From positions 186,001 through 250,000 of the forward strand of contig NZ_BNBD01000007.1 in assembly GCF_014654785.1 (NCBI RefSeq): DNA of 64,000 nt. The letters are read 5' to 3'. Shown in pieces: positions 1 through 13,100 of this stretch. Each line of letters begins with the position of its first letter. Positions within the stretch are counted from its first letter, which is position 1. Made by a program: the position numbers and the translations under genes. The stretch is from Streptomyces mashuensis. Lineage in GTDB: Bacteria > Actinomycetota > Actinomycetes > Streptomycetales > Streptomycetaceae. The notes under the pieces are model-generated. The model ran no database searches, was not told the origin of the DNA, and saw only the letters and a list, made by a program, of their open reading frames with translations.

Positions 1-3000
1 TACTCCTCCGCGACCACCCGCGCGGCCCTGGACCACCGGGCCGCAGTGATCGCCACCGACCGCGAGGACGCGCTCGCGGCTCTGGCCGCCCTGGCCGCGG
101 GCGACAGCCCCACGGGTGCGGTGCGCGGCTCGGTCACCGAGGGCAAGGTGGCGTTCCTGTTCACGGGGCAGGGGAGCCAGCGGCTGGGGATGGGACGTGA
201 GCTGTACGCGTCGTATCCCGTCTTCGCCGAGGTGTTCGATGCGGTGTGTGCGGAGCTGGATGGACGGCTTCGGCTGCCGCTGAAGGACGTGTTGTTCGGT
301 GAGGACGCGGGTGTTCTCGACCGGACGGAGTTCGCCCAGCCGGCGTTGTTTGCTTTGGAAGTTGCGCTGTTCCGGATGGTCGAGGCGTGGGGTCTCACGC
401 CCGATGCGCTGTCCGGTCATTCGATCGGTGAGATTGCTGCTGCGCATGTGGCGGGTGTGTTCTCGCTGGCCGATGCGTGCGCGCTCGTTGCCGCTCGTGG
501 CCGTCTGATGCAGGAGCTGCCGGAGGGCGGCGCGATGGTGGCCGTCCAGGCCACCGAGGACGAGATCCGGAGCGAGACCGAGCTCGTCGACGGCGTCAGC
601 ATCGCTGCCGTCAACGGCCCGGCGTCGCTGGTTCTGTCCGGCGACGAAGCCGCGGTCCTGGAGGTCGCCGCCACGTTCGAGGCGCAGGGCCGCAAGACCC
701 GTCGTCTCAACGTCAGCCACGCCTTCCACTCCGTGCTGATGGACGGGATGCTGGAGGAATTCGGCAAGGTCGCGTCCGGGCTGTCGTACCGGGCGCCGCG
801 CATCCCGCTCGTCTCCAACCTCACCGGTGCGCTGGTGTCGGAGGAGGTGACGTCGCCTGAGTTCTGGGTGCGGCACGTGCGTGAGGCCGTCCGTTTCCAC
901 GACGGTGTGCAGGCTCTGGCCGCCGAGGGTGTCACGACCTTCGTCGAGCTGGGGCCGGACGGTGTGCTGTCCGCTCTCGCCCAGGAGACCGTCGACGGTG
1001 CCGCATTCGTCCCCGTTCTCCGCCGCGATCGTTCGGAGGCCGAGACGCTCACCACGGCGCTCGCCCAGGCCCACGTCCGCGGCCTGCGCGTCGACTGGTC
1101 CGCGTACTTCGCCGGTACGGGCGCACGCCGCGCCGACCTGCCCACGTACGCCTTCCAGCACCGCCGTTACTGGCTGGAGGCGCCCGCCGGGACCGTCGGC
1201 GACATGGCGTCGGCCGGGCTCGACGAGGCGCGGCACCCGCTGCTCGGTGCGGCCGTGGAGCTGCCCGGTTCCCGGGGCTTCCTGCTCACCGGGCGGCTGT
1301 CGCTCGACAGCCACCCGTGGCTGGCCGAGCACACGGTGTCCGGCACCGTGCTCGTCCCCGGGGCGGCGCTGGTGGAGATGGCGGTCCGCGCCGGCGACCA
1401 GGCCGGTTGCGACGTGCTGGAGGAGCTCACGCTCGAAGCGCCGCTGGTGCTTCCGGAGCGCGGGGCCGTCCAGCTGAGGCTGACCGTCGCCGAGCCCGAC
1501 GCGCTGGGGCGGCAGGCCCTGGAGCTGTACTCGCGCGCCCAGGACGCCGCCGCCGACGAGCCGTGGACCCGGCACGCCCAAGGCATGCTGGGCACCGGCA
1601 CGCCGCCCGCTCCGGTCGAGCAGGGCGAGTGGCCGCCGGCCGGCGCCGAGCCCGTCGACGTCACCGGCCTGTACGAGGACCTGGCCGCGCTGGGGCTGGG
1701 CTACGGCCCGCTCTTCCAGGGGCTGCGTGCCGCGTGGCGGCGCGACGGCGAGGTGTTCGCCGACATCGCCCTCGCCGAGGAGCAGCAGGCCGACGCCAAG
1801 GCGTTCGGGCTGCACCCGGCGCTGCTGGACGCCGCCCTGCACGCCGCGTCGCTCGGCGACTTCTTCACGGCCGGCGACGCGGACACGCAGGGTGCCCGCC
1901 TGCCCTTCTCGTGGGACGGGGTCCGGCTCCACGCCCATGGCGCCACCGCGCTGCGGGTCCGGATGGCCGGTGCGGGCACGGACGCCGTCTCCCTGTCGGC
2001 CGCCGACGACGCCGGCCGCCCGGTGCTCGCCGTGGAGTCGCTGGCGCTGCGCCCGCTGGCTCCCGGCCAGCTCGCGGCCGCGAGCGGCCAGGCGCACCAC
2101 CAGTCGCTGTTCCGCGTCGACTGGGCGCCGCTCGCGGTGGCCTCCGGCGGCCCGGCGACAGCTCCCCGGTGGGCCGTCGTCGGCGACGACGACCCGAAGT
2201 TCGCTGCGGCCCTGGAGGCGGCGGGTGCTGCCGTCGGCTCGTACGCCGGGCTGCCGGCCCTCGCCGCGGCCGTGGCCGCCGGTGAGCCGGCACCGGACAC
2301 CGTGTTCGTGCCCTGCCTGTCCGACCTCGGGTCGGCGGGCGGCGCCGCGGCCGCACACGCCGCGACCGGCCGGGTGCTGGAGCTCCTCCAGACCTGGCTG
2401 GCCGACGAGGGCCCCGTCGCCGAGGCGTTCGCCGGTGCCCGGCTCGCCCTGGTCACGCGGGGTGCCGTGGCGGTGGACGCCGAGGAGGGCGTGCCGGACC
2501 TGGCGCACTCCGCGCTGTGGGGCCTGGTGCGTTCGGCACAGGCGGAACACCCGGGGCGCTTCGTCCTCGTGGATGTGGATGCGGGCGTGGACGGAGGGGC
2601 CGGCGAGGACGGTTCCCTCCGGGACCTGGCCGCCGCCCTGGCGGACCAGGACTGCGACGAGCCGCAGTTCGCCGTACGGGCAGGCGTGCCGTACGTGCCC
2701 CGGCTCGCACGCGTCGCGAAGGCGGAGGCGGACGTGGCGGCGGACGCGGGACCGGCCGGGTTCGACCCGGACGGCACCGTCCTCCTCACCGGCGCGACCG
2801 GCACGCTGGGCGGGCTGCTGGCCCGGCACCTCGTGACCGAGCGCGGCGCCCGTCACCTGCTGCTGACCAGCCGGCGCGGCGCCGCCGCAGAAGGCGCGGC
2901 CGAACTGACGGCGGCGCTCACCGCGGCCGGCGCTCAGGTCACCTGGGCGGCGTGCGACGCCGCCGACCGGGAGGCCCTGCAGGCCGTGCTGGCCGCCGTA

Positions 3001-4143
3001 CCCGCCGCGCACCCGCTCACCGCGGTGATCCACAGCGCGGGCGTGCTGGACGACGGTGTGGTCGAATCGCTGACCGGCGAACGCCTCGCCCGGGTGCTGC
3101 GTCCCAAGGTGGACGCGGCTGTGAACCTGCACGAGCTGACGCGTGAACTCGACCTGTCCGCGTTCGTGTTGTTCTCCTCCGCCGCCGGTGTCTTCGGCAA
3201 CGCGGGCCAGGGCAACTACGCGGCCGCCAACGCGTTCCTCGACGCGCTCGCCCTGCACCGCCGCGCGCAGGGCCTGCCCGCCGTCTCCCTGGCCTGGGGC
3301 CTGTGGGACGACGAGGACGGCCTGGGCGGTACGGGCGGCATGGGCGGCACGCTGGCGTCGGCCGACCGGCAGCGCATGCGCCGCGGCAGCATGGCGGCCC
3401 TGTCCGCCGCCGAGGGCCTCGCGCTGTTCGACACGGCCGTCGCCACGCCCGGCGACGGGCTGCTGGTGGCCGCGCACCTCGACCTCGACGGCCCGGCGGC
3501 CCGCGCCGCCACCGACGGAGTGCCGCCGTTCCTTCGCGGACTCGTCAGGGCACCGCGCCGCCGCGCCGCGGACACCGCGCGCGGCGACGCGGGCGCCGTG
3601 CCGCTCACCGAGCGCCTGGCGGGCCTGCCTGGCCCGGAGCGCGACCGGGTGCTGCTCGACCTGGTCCGTACGCAGGTGGCCACCGTGCTCGGCCACGACG
3701 GAGCGGCCGCCGTCGAGCCGGACGCCGCGTTCAAGGAACTCGGCTTCGACTCGCTGACCGCCGTCGAACTGCGCAACCGGCTCGGGGCCGCCGCAGGCCT
3801 GCGGCTCCCCGCCACGCTGATCTTCGACTACCCGACCCCGGCGGCCCTCGCGGAGCACCTCCGCACCGCCCTGCCGGGCACCTCGGGCCCGACGGTCTTC
3901 GACGAACTGGACCGCCTGGAGGCCACCCTCGCCCGCCTGGGCGAGGACGACGCGGGCACGGACCGGGCCAACCGGTCCCGCGTGACGATGCGCCTCCAGG
4001 CGCTGGTCGCCAAGTGGCAGGAGGCGCAGGAGGCCGCGGCCGCCCTGTCCGCCACTGCTGCCGCCGACGACGACAACGATCTTGAAACAGCCAACGATGA
4101 CGAGCTTTTCGCACTGCTCGACGACGAGCTCGGCTCGTCGTGA
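1..4143 (+). CDS. Modular type I PKS, 3' part: AT-DH-KR-ACP plus C-terminal docking domain (5' truncated by window edge)
   Basis: The reading frame is open from base 1, so the KS and any earlier modules lie upstream; 1380 residues are visible. The AT spans about residues 50-340. Its nucleophile motif is GHSIGE, it has AAR for carboxylate binding, and its HAFH motif indicates malonyl-CoA. The DH has H444 in HTVSGTVLVP and a DAALH second motif. The KR starts near residue 925 (TGATGTLG), with an LDD motif (B-type), FSS and GQGNY, so its catalytic set looks complete. The ACP serine is S1251 in LGFDSL. The acidic C-terminus ending DELFALLDDELGSS is a typical class 1 docking tail that would pair with the next gene's N-terminal coiled coil. 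The predicted product of this module is an enoyl intermediate (C=C, no methyl). The stop is 16 bp before the next start, so co-transcription is likely. Confidence 0.95.
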   Translation, partial: YSSATTRAALDHRAAVIATDREDALAALAALAAGDSPTGAVRGSVTEGKVAFLFTGQGSQRLGMGRELYASYPVFAEVFDAVCAELDGRLRLPLKDVLFGEDAGVLDRTEFAQPALFALEVALFRMVEAWGLTPDALSGHSIGEIAAAHVAGVFSLADACALVAARGRLMQELPEGGAMVAVQATEDEIRSETELVDGVSIAAVNGPASLVLSGDEAAVLEVAATFEAQGRKTRRLNVSHAFHSVLMDGMLEEFGKVASGLSYRAPRIPLVSNLTGALVSEEVTSPEFWVRHVREAVRFHDGVQALAAEGVTTFVELGPDGVLSALAQETVDGAAFVPVLRRDRSEAETLTTALAQAHVRGLRVDWSAYFAGTGARRADLPTYAFQHRRYWLEAPAGTVGDMASAGLDEARHPLLGAAVELPGSRGFLLTGRLSLDSHPWLAEHTVSGTVLVPGAALVEMAVRAGDQAGCDVLEELTLEAPLVLPERGAVQLRLTVAEPDALGRQALELYSRAQDAAADEPWTRHAQGMLGTGTPPAPVEQGEWPPAGAEPVDVTGLYEDLAALGLGYGPLFQGLRAAWRRDGEVFADIALAEEQQADAKAFGLHPALLDAALHAASLGDFFTAGDADTQGARLPFSWDGVRLHAHGATALRVRMAGAGTDAVSLSAADDAGRPVLAVESLALRPLAPGQLAAASGQAHHQSLFRVDWAPLAVASGGPATAPRWAVVGDDDPKFAAALEAAGAAVGSYAGLPALAAAVAAGEPAPDTVFVPCLSDLGSAGGAAAAHAATGRVLELLQTWLADEGPVAEAFAGARLALVTRGAVAVDAEEGVPDLAHSALWGLVRSAQAEHPGRFVLVDVDAGVDGGAGEDGSLRDLAAALADQDCDEPQFAVRAGVPYVPRLARVAKAEADVAADAGPAGFDPDGTVLLTGATGTLGGLLARHLVTERGARHLLLTSRRGAAAEGAAELTAALTAAGAQVTWAACDAADREALQAVLAAVPAAHPLTAVIHSAGVLDDGVVESLTGERLARVLRPKVDAAVNLHELTRELDLSAFVLFSSAAGVFGNAGQGNYAAANAFLDALALHRRAQGLPAVSLAWGLWDDEDGLGGTGGMGGTLASADRQRMRRGSMAALSAAEGLALFDTAVATPGDGLLVAAHLDLDGPAARAATDGVPPFLRGLVRAPRRRAADTARGDAGAVPLTERLAGLPGPERDRVLLDLVRTQVATVLGHDGAAAVEPDAAFKELGFDSLTAVELRNRLGAAAGLRLPATLIFDYPTPAALAEHLRTALPGTSGPTVFDELDRLEATLARLGEDDAGTDRANRSRVTMRLQALVAKWQEAQEAAAALSATAAADDDNDLETANDDELFALLDDELGSS

Positions 4144-4159
4144 GAAAGGACCTGACGCG

Positions 4160-7100
4160 ATGGAGAACGAGGACAAGCTCCGCGACTACCTCAAGCGGGC
4201 GACGGCCGATCTGCGTCAGACCCGCCGGCGGCTGCGGGAGGTCGAGGACCGGCAGCAGGAACCCATAGCGATCGTGGCGATGAGCTGCCGCTACCCCGGC
4301 GGCGTGCGCTCGCCCGAGGACCTGTGGCGGCTCGTGCTCGACGGCACCGACGCCATCGGGCCCTTCCCCACCGACCGCGGCTGGGACCTCGAGTCCCTCT
4401 ACGACGCCGACCCCGACCGGGCCGGCGCCAGCTACGTCGGCGAGGGCGGCTTCCTGTACGACGCGGGCGCCTTCGACCCCGCCATGTTCGGGATCTCGCC
4501 GCGCGAGGCCCTCGCCATGGACCCCCAGCAGCGTCTGCTGCTGGAGGCGTCCTGGGAGGCGTTCGAGCGGGCCGGCATCGACCCGACCGGTGTGCGCGGC
4601 AGCCGCACCGCCGTGTTCACCGGTGTGATGTACCACGACTACACCGCCCGCCTGGACACTGTGCCCGAGGGCGTCGAGGGCTTCCTCGGCACCGGCAGCT
4701 CCGGCAGCATCGCCTCCGGCCGCGTGTCGTACGTCTTCGGCCTGGAGGGCCCCGCCGTCACCATCGACACGGCGTGCTCGTCGTCGCTGGTCGCCCTCCA
4801 CCTCGCCGTCCAGGCGCTGCGCAACGGCGAGTGCTCCCTCGCCCTCGCCGGCGGCGTGACCGTCATGGCCACGCCCTCCACCTTCACCGAGTTCAGCCGC
4901 CAGCGCGGCCTGGCCGTCGACGGGCGCTGCAAGCCCTTCGCGGCCGCCGCCGACGGCACGGGCTGGGGCGAGGGCGTGGGCATGCTGCTCGTGGAGCGGC
5001 TGTCCGACGCCCGCAAGAACGGCCACCCGGTGCTGGCGGTGGTCCGCGGTTCGGCGATCAACCAGGACGGCGCGAGCAACGGCCTCACGGCGCCGAACGG
5101 CCCGTCCCAGCAGGACGTCATCCACCAGGCCCTCGCCAACGGCCGCCTCTCGGCCGCCCAGGTCGACGTCGTGGAAGCACACGGCACGGGCACGACGCTG
5201 GGCGACCCCATCGAGGCCCAGGCGCTGCTGGCGACCTACGGCCAGGACCGCCCGGCGGACCGGCCGCTGTGGCTGGGGTCCGTGAAGTCCAACATCGGTC
5301 ACACCCAGGCCGCCGCCGGTGTCGCCGGCATCATCAAGATGGTCATGGCGATGCGGCAGGGCGTACTGCCGCGCACGCTGCACGTGGACGAGCCGACACC
5401 GCACGTCGACTGGGCCGCGGGTGCCGTGGAACTGCTCACGGACACGCGCGACTGGCCGGAGACGGGCGAACCCCGCCGGGCCGCCGTCTCGTCGTTCGGT
5501 TTCAGCGGGACGAACGCGCATGTGGTGGTGGAGCAGGCTCCGGTCGAGGAGGAGCCGGCGGTTTCCGCCCCTGTTGATGGGGGTGTGGTGCCGTGGGTGC
5601 TTTCGGGCCGGACCGATGCGGCGTTGCGGGCGCAGGCCGAGCGGCTGCTTGCGGCGGTGGCCGGTGAGCGTCCGGCGGATGTGGGCTGGTCGCTGGGTGT
5701 GAGCCGGGCGGCGCTGGACCACCGGGCTGTGGTTGTGGGCCGCGACACCAGTGAGCTGGTACGCGGTCTCGAAGCCGTGGTCTCCGGTGAGCCTGCCGCT
5801 GGTGTGGTGCAGGGGGTGAACACCGGTGGCGGTGTGGTGCTGGTGTTCCCCGGCCAGGGCTCGCAGTGGCCCGGAATGGCCGTCGAACTCCTCGACTCGT
5901 CCCCGGTTTTCGCTGAGGCGATCGACGAATGCGCAGTGGCACTGAGCGCTTACGTCGACTGGTCGCTGGTCGATGTGCTGCGCGGTGTTGAGGGTGCTCC
6001 GGGGCTGGACCGGGTGGACGTTGTCCAGCCGGTGCTCTTTGCAGTGATGGTGTCCCTGGCCCGCCTGTGGCGTTCGGTGGGTGTTGAGCCCGCTGCGGTG
6101 ATCGGTCACTCTCAGGGTGAGATTGCTGCTGCGTGCGTGGCAGGTGTGCTCTCCCTGGAGGACGCGGCGCGGGTTGTGGTGCTGCGCAGCCAGGCCATCG
6201 GCCGTGTCCTTGCCGGTCCCGGTGGCATGGTGTCCGTCGCTCTGCCGGTCGACCAGGTCCGGGAGCGGATCGCCGCGTGGGGCGAGGAGCGCATTTCTGT
6301 CGCTGCCGTCAACGGCCCCTCGTCCGTCGTCGTGAGTGGTGAGAATGCCGCTCTCGACGAGATGATCGCGGCCTTCGAGGCCGAGGAGATCCGGGCCCGG
6401 CGTGTCCCCGTCGATTACGCCTCCCACTCCGCTCAGGTGGAGCTGCTGCGCACCGAGCTGCTTGAGGTTCTTGCTCCGATCCGTCCGCAGCCGGCTTCCG
6501 TGCCGATGCTGTCGACCGTGACGGGGGAGTGGGTCGAAGGCGGCGAACTCACCGCCGAGTACTGGTTCCGCAATCTCCGCCAGACGGTTGAGCTGGAGAA
6601 TGCCGTCCGGACCCTGGCTGCTCAGGGTTATGGCGTGTTCATCGAGTCCAGCGCCCACCCCGTCCTCGCCATGGGCATCCAGGAGACCCTGGAAGACCAC
6701 GGCGCCAGCGCCGCCGTCCTGGGCACTCTCCGCCGTGACGAAGGCGGGCTGGAGCGGTTCTACACCTCCCTCGGCGAGGCGTTCACCCACGGCGCCGACG
6801 TCGACTGGAACGCTGTCTTCGCCGGCACCCACCCCCGTCGCGTCGACCTGCCCACCTACGCCTTCCAGCACGAGCGTTACTGGCTCGAGTCCGCCACCGC
6901 CGGTTCCGGTGACGACGTCGAGTCGTACTACGCCCGCGACTCCATCGAGGCCCGCTTCTGGGAGGCCGTCGAGGACGAGAACCTGGAGGCCCTGACCAGC
7001 GAGCTGGCGATCCGGGCCGACCAGCCGTGGAGCGACGTCCTGCCCGTCCTGTCCTCCTGGCGCCGCAGCAGCCGTGAGAAGTCGACCGTCGACTCGTGGC

Positions 7101-10100
7101 GCTACCGCATCACGTGGAAGCCGCTGGCCGAGGACCGCGCGGCACGGCTCTCCGGTACGTGGCTGCTGCTGACCCCGGAGTCGGGCAGCCCGTGGGCCGA
7201 GCCCGTCGTGCAGGCGCTCACCGACCGCGGTGCCACCGTCCGTACCCTGCCCGTCAGCACCGCAACGGCCACGGACCGCACCGCCCTCGCCGACCTCCTC
7301 GGCCAGGAAGCCGGAGCCGAAGCCGACGGCGCCACCGTCTCCGGCGTCCTCTCCCTCCTCGCCCTCCTCACGGATCAGCGTCCCCTCCACCCCTCCCTCG
7401 CTCTCGCCCAGGCCCTGGGCGACGCCGGGATCGACGCGCCCCTCTGGTACGCCACGCGCGGTGCTGTCGCCGTCAACCGTTCCGAGCAGCTGGACGACCC
7501 CTGGCAGGCTCTCGTCTGGGGCCTCGGCCGGGTCGTCGCGCTGGAGCACGGCGAGCGGTGGGGCGGTCTCGTCGACCTGCCCGCGCAGCCCGACGCCCCC
7601 GCCCTGTCCCGCCTCGTCGCGGCGCTGGCCGGTACCGGCGACGAGGACCAGGTGGCCGTGCGCCCCACGGGTCTCTACGCCCGCCGTCTGGTGCGGTCGT
7701 CGCTCGCGCAGACGCCTGCGACCCGTGCCTGGGAGCCCGGTGAGGGCACCGTCCTGGTCACCGGCGGTACGGGTGCCCTGGGCGCCCACGTGGCGCGGTG
7801 GCTCGCCGGCAACGGTGCCCGGCACTTGCTGCTGCTCAGCCGTCGTGGCGAGGACGCCCCCGGTGCTGCCGAACTCCGCGACGAGCTGACCGGCCTCGGG
7901 GCGAAGGTCACGCTGGCCGCCTGCGACGTGGCCGACCGGGACTCCCTCGCCGCCGTCATCGACGCGATCCCCGCCGAGCACCCCCTCTCCGCGGTCGTGC
8001 ACACCGCCGCGGTTCTCGATGACGGTGTCGTCGAGGCGCTGACCGGCGAGCAGCTGGACCGCGTCCTGAGCGTCAAGGTGGGGGCCACCCTCAACCTGCA
8101 CGAGCTGACGCGCGACCTGGACCTGTCCGGGTTCGTGCTGTTCTCCTCCTTCGCCGCCACTTTCGGCGCGCCCGGCCAGGGCAACTACGCCCCGGGCAAC
8201 GCCTTCCTCGACGCCTTCGCCCAGTACCGGCGCGACGCCGGGTTGCCGGCGACGTCGGTGGCCTGGGGTCCGTGGGGCGACGGCGGCATGGCGGAGGGCG
8301 CGGTCGGTGACCGCATGCGGCGCCACGGCGTCATCGAGATGGCGCCCGAGCTGGCCGTGACCGCGCTGCAGCACGCCCTCGACCGTGACGAGACGACCCT
8401 CACCGTCGCCGACATGGAGTGGAAGCGGTTCGTCCTCGCCTTCACGTCCGGCCGTCCCCGTCCGCTGCTGAACGACCTGCCCGAAGCGCGCGCCGTCATG
8501 GACGGCATGCGGGGCGAGGCGGAGGAGGCGGCCGGTGGCGCGGTGTTCCTGCGGCAACTCGCCGGCCTGACCGGCGCCGAACAGGAGCGTCTGCTGCTGG
8601 ACCTGGTGCGGGGCGCCGTCGCGTCGGTCCTCGGGTACGCCAATGCGGCGGCCGTCGAGCCGAACCGGGCGTTCAAGGAGCTCGGTTTCGACTCGCTCAC
8701 CGCCGTCGAGCTGCGCAACCGGCTGAACGCGGCCACTCACCGCAAGCTGCCGCCGACGCTCATCTTCGACCACCCGACGCCCACCGTCCTGGCGGCCCAC
8801 CTGCGGGCCGAGCTGACCGGCGACGAGGGGGCGGCGGCCGCGCCGGTGGTCGTGGCCTCCGGTGCCGCCACCGACGAGCCCGTCGCGATCGTGGCGATGA
8901 GCTGCCGCTTCCCCGGTGACGTGCGGTCGCCGGAGGACCTGTGGCAGCTGCTGGTGTCCGGCGGCGACGCCCTGTCAGGCTTCCCGCTGGACCGCGGCTG
9001 GGACGTCGAGGCGCTGTACGACCCCGACCCCGACGCGCAGGGCACCTCGTACACGCGCGAGGCGGGCTTCCTGCGCGAGGCCGGCGGGTTCGACGCCGCC
9101 TTCTTCGGGATCTCGCCGCGTGAGGCGCTGGCCATGGATCCGCAGCAGCGTCTGCTGCTGGAGACGTCGTGGGAGGCGTTCGAGCGGGCCGGCATCGACC
9201 CGGCGGCCCTGCGCGGCAGCCGGTCCGGTGTGTTCGTCGGCACCAACGGCTCCGACTACGCGATGCTCATGCAGAGCAGCGGCGACGGCTTCGAGGGCCA
9301 CCTCGCCACGGGCACGGCCGGCAGCGTCGCCTCCGGCCGCGTCTCGTACACGTTCGGCCTGGAGGGCCCGGCGGTCACCGTCGACACGGCGTGCTCGGCG
9401 TCGCTGGTCGCCCTGCACCTGGCGGTGCAGGCGCTGCGCAACGGCGAGTGCGAGCTGGCGCTCGCCGGCGGTGTCACGGTGATGTCGACGCCCGGTACGT
9501 TCATCGAGTTCAGCCGGCAGCGCGGGCTGAGCACGGACGGCCGGTGCAAGGCGTTCTCCGCGGACGCCGACGGCTTCAGCCCCGCCGAGGGCGTGGGCAT
9601 GCTCCTCGTCGAGCGGCTGTCCGACGCCCGTAGGAACGGGCACCCGGTGCTCGCCGTGGTCCGTGGCACCGCCATCAACCAGGACGGTGCCAGCAACGGC
9701 CTCACCGCGCCCAACGGCCCGTCGCAGCAGCGCGTCATCCGGCAGGCCCTTGCCAACGCCCGCCTGTCGGCCGCCGACGTCGACGTCGTGGAGGCGCACG
9801 GCACGGGCACGAGCCTCGGCGACCCCATCGAGGCGCAGGCGCTCCTGGCCACGTACGGCAAGGACCGGCCGGAGGACCGGCCGCTGCTGCTCGGTTCCGT
9901 CAAGTCCAACATCGGTCACGCGCAGGCCGCCGCCGGTGTTGCCGGTGTCATCAAGATGGTGCTGGCCATGCAGCACGGCGTGCTGCCGCAGAGCCTGCAC
10001 ATCTCCGAGCCGACCCCGCACGTCGACTGGTCGGCGGGCGCCGTGGAGCTGCTGACGGAGGCGCGCGAGTGGCCCGAGGCCGGGCGGCCGCGCCGGGCCG

Positions 10101-13100
10101 GCGTGTCGTCGTTCGGTTTCAGCGGGACGAACGCGCACGCCGTTCTGGAGCAGGCCCCGGCGGACGAGCCGGCCGCCGCGGACGCCGAAGCCGTCCCGGC
10201 CCCCGCCGACGGTGACGCGGTGCTGCCGTGGGTGCTGTCGGGCCGGAACGAGGCCGCGCTGCGCGGCCAGGCCGAACGGCTGCTGGCGCACCTCGCCGCC
10301 CACGGCGAGCAGCGCGCCGCCGACATCGGGTTCTCGCTCGCCACCACCCGTACCGCCCTCGCGCAGCGGGCCGTCGTCGTCGGCCGGGACCGTGCCGACT
10401 TCGTCCGCGGACTGGAGGCACTGGCCGGGGAAACCGGGGCCCCCAACCTCGTTCAGGGGTCGGACACAGGGGGACAGGGGGTGTTCCTGTTCCCCGGACA
10501 GGGGTCGCAATGGGTGGGGATGGCCGTCCAGCTGTTGGATGCTTCACCCGTGTTCGCTGCGGCGGTCGAGGAATGCGCCGCAGCGCTCGGTGAATTTGTC
10601 GACTGGTCGTTGGTGGATGTGCTGCGGGGGGTTGAGGGTGCGCCGTCGATGGACCGGGTGGACGTCGTCCAGCCGGTGCTGTTCGCGGTGATGGTCTCCC
10701 TGGCCCGGCTGTGGCGCTCTGTGGGGGTGGAACCGGCCGCGGTGGTCGGTCACTCGCAGGGTGAGATCGCTGCTGCTTGTGTGGCGGGGGTGTTGTCGTT
10801 GGAGGACGCGGCTCGGGTGGTGGTTCTGCGGAGCCAGGCCATCGGCCGGGTGCTGGCCGGGGCCGGCGGCATGGTGTCCGTCGCGCTGCCGGTCGACCGG
10901 GTCCGCGAACGCATCGCCGCCTGGGGCGAGGACCGCATCTCCGTCGCCGCCGTCAACGGCCCGTCCGCCGTCGTGGTGAGCGGTGAGAACACCGCGCTCG
11001 ACGAGATGATCGCCGCGTTCGAGGCGGACGGCGTCCGGGCCCGACGCGTGCCCGTCGACTACGCCTCCCACTCGGCGCAGGTCGAGTCGCTCCGCGAGGA
11101 GCTCCTCGACACCCTGGCCCCTGTCCGGCCCCAGTCGGCCCGTATCCCGATGCTGTCGACGGTGACGGGGGAGTGGGTCGAGGGCGGTGAACTCACCGCC
11201 GACTACTGGTTCCGCAACCTGCGTCAGACGGTCGAGCTGGAGAACGCCGTCCGCACCCTGGCTGCTCAGGGCTACGGCGTGTTCATCGAGTCCAGCGCCC
11301 ACCCGGTGCTGGCGATGGGCGTGCAGGAGACCCTGGAGGACGCGGGCGCCGACGCCGCCGTCATCGGCACGCTGCGCCGTGACGAGGGCGGGCTGGAGCG
11401 GTTCCACACCTCCCTCGGCGAGGCGTTCGCGTACGGCGCCGGCGTCGACTGGGACGCCGTGTTCGCCGGTACCTCCGCCCGTCGCGTGGACCTGCCGACG
11501 TACGCCTTCCAGCACCAGCGGTACTGGCCCGAGCCGGCCGCCGCCGCCGCGGCCGGTGGCCCGGTGCCGGCCCAGGACGAAACCGACGCTCTGTTCTGGG
11601 AGGCCGTGGAGCGTGAGGACCTCGAAGCCCTCGCCGCGCAGCTGGACATCGAGGCCGACCGGCCCTGGAGCGACGCCCTTCCGGCGCTGTCCTCCTGGCG
11701 CCGCAGCAGCCGCGAGAAGTCGGCCGTCGACGCCTGGCGCTACCGCATCACGTGGCAGCCGCTGGCCGAGGACCGTACGGCCCGGTTGTCCGGCACCTGG
11801 GTGCTGGTCGTGCCGCAGGAGGCCGCCGGCAGCTCGTGGGGCACGGCGATCGCCGCCGTCCTGGCCGAGCGCGGCGCCACCGTCCGGGAGTTCCCCGTCG
11901 GCTCCGACACGGCCGACCTGGACCGCAAGGTGCTGGCCGACCGCCTCCGCGAGGCCGGCACCGGCTGCGCCGGTGTGCTGTCGCTGCTGTCCTTCGCCGG
12001 CCGCACCCGGGCGCTCGACGGTTCGCTCGCTCTCGTGCAGGCCCTCGGTGACGCCGCGGTCGACGCGCCCCTGTGGTGCGTGACCCGGGGCGCCGTGGCC
12101 GTCGCGGGCGGCGACCAGGTCACCGACCCGGCACAGGCCCTGCTGTGGGGCTTCGGCCCGACCGCGGCGCTGGAGCACCCCGAGCGGTGGGGCGGCGTCG
12201 TCGACCTGCCCGGCACGCCCGACGAGCGGGCCACGGCCCGGCTGGTCGCCGTGCTCGCCGGCACCGACGGCGAGGACCAGGTGGCCGTACGGCCGTCCGG
12301 CCTGTACGGGCGGCGGCTGGCGCACGCGCCGCTCGCGCAGACGCCCGCCCCCCGCACCTGGGAGCCCGGTGAGGGCACCGTCCTGGTCACCGGCGGTACG
12401 GGTGCCCTGGGCGCCCATGTGGCGCGCTGGCTCGCCGGCAACGGTGCCCGGCACTTGCTGCTGCTCAGCCGCCGCGGCGAGGACGCCCCCGGTGCTGCCG
12501 AACTCCGCGACGAGCTGACCGGCCTCGGGGCGAAGGTCACGCTGGCCGCCTGCGACGTGGCCGACCGGGACTCCCTCGCCGCCGTCATCGACGCGATCCC
12601 CGCCGAACTCCCGCTGACCGCCGTCGTGCACACCGCCGGTGTGCTGGACGACGGTGTGCTGGACGCCCTGACACCGGAGCGCTTCGCCACGGTGCTCGCG
12701 CCCAAGGCGGACGCCGCGTACGCGCTGCACGAGCTGACCCGCGACCTCGGCCTGTCCGCGTTCGTCCTGTTCTCCGGAGTCGCCGGCACGCTCGGCGACG
12801 CGGGACAGGCCAACTACGCGGCCGCCAACGCCTACCTGGACGCGCTCGCCGCGTACCGCCGCGCCCACGGGCTGCCCGCGACCAGCGTCGCGTGGGGCCG
12901 CTGGGGCGAGTCGGGGCTGGCCGCCGGGGGCGCCGTCGGGGACCGGCTGGACCGGGGCGGTTTCCCCGCCATGGACCCGCGGCTCGCGATCGGCGCGCTC
13001 CAGCAGGCCCTCGACCACGACGAGACCGTCGTGGCCGTCGCCGACATCCGCTGGGAGCGCTTCGCGCCGGGCTTCACCTCCGTGCGGCCCAGCGCGTTCA

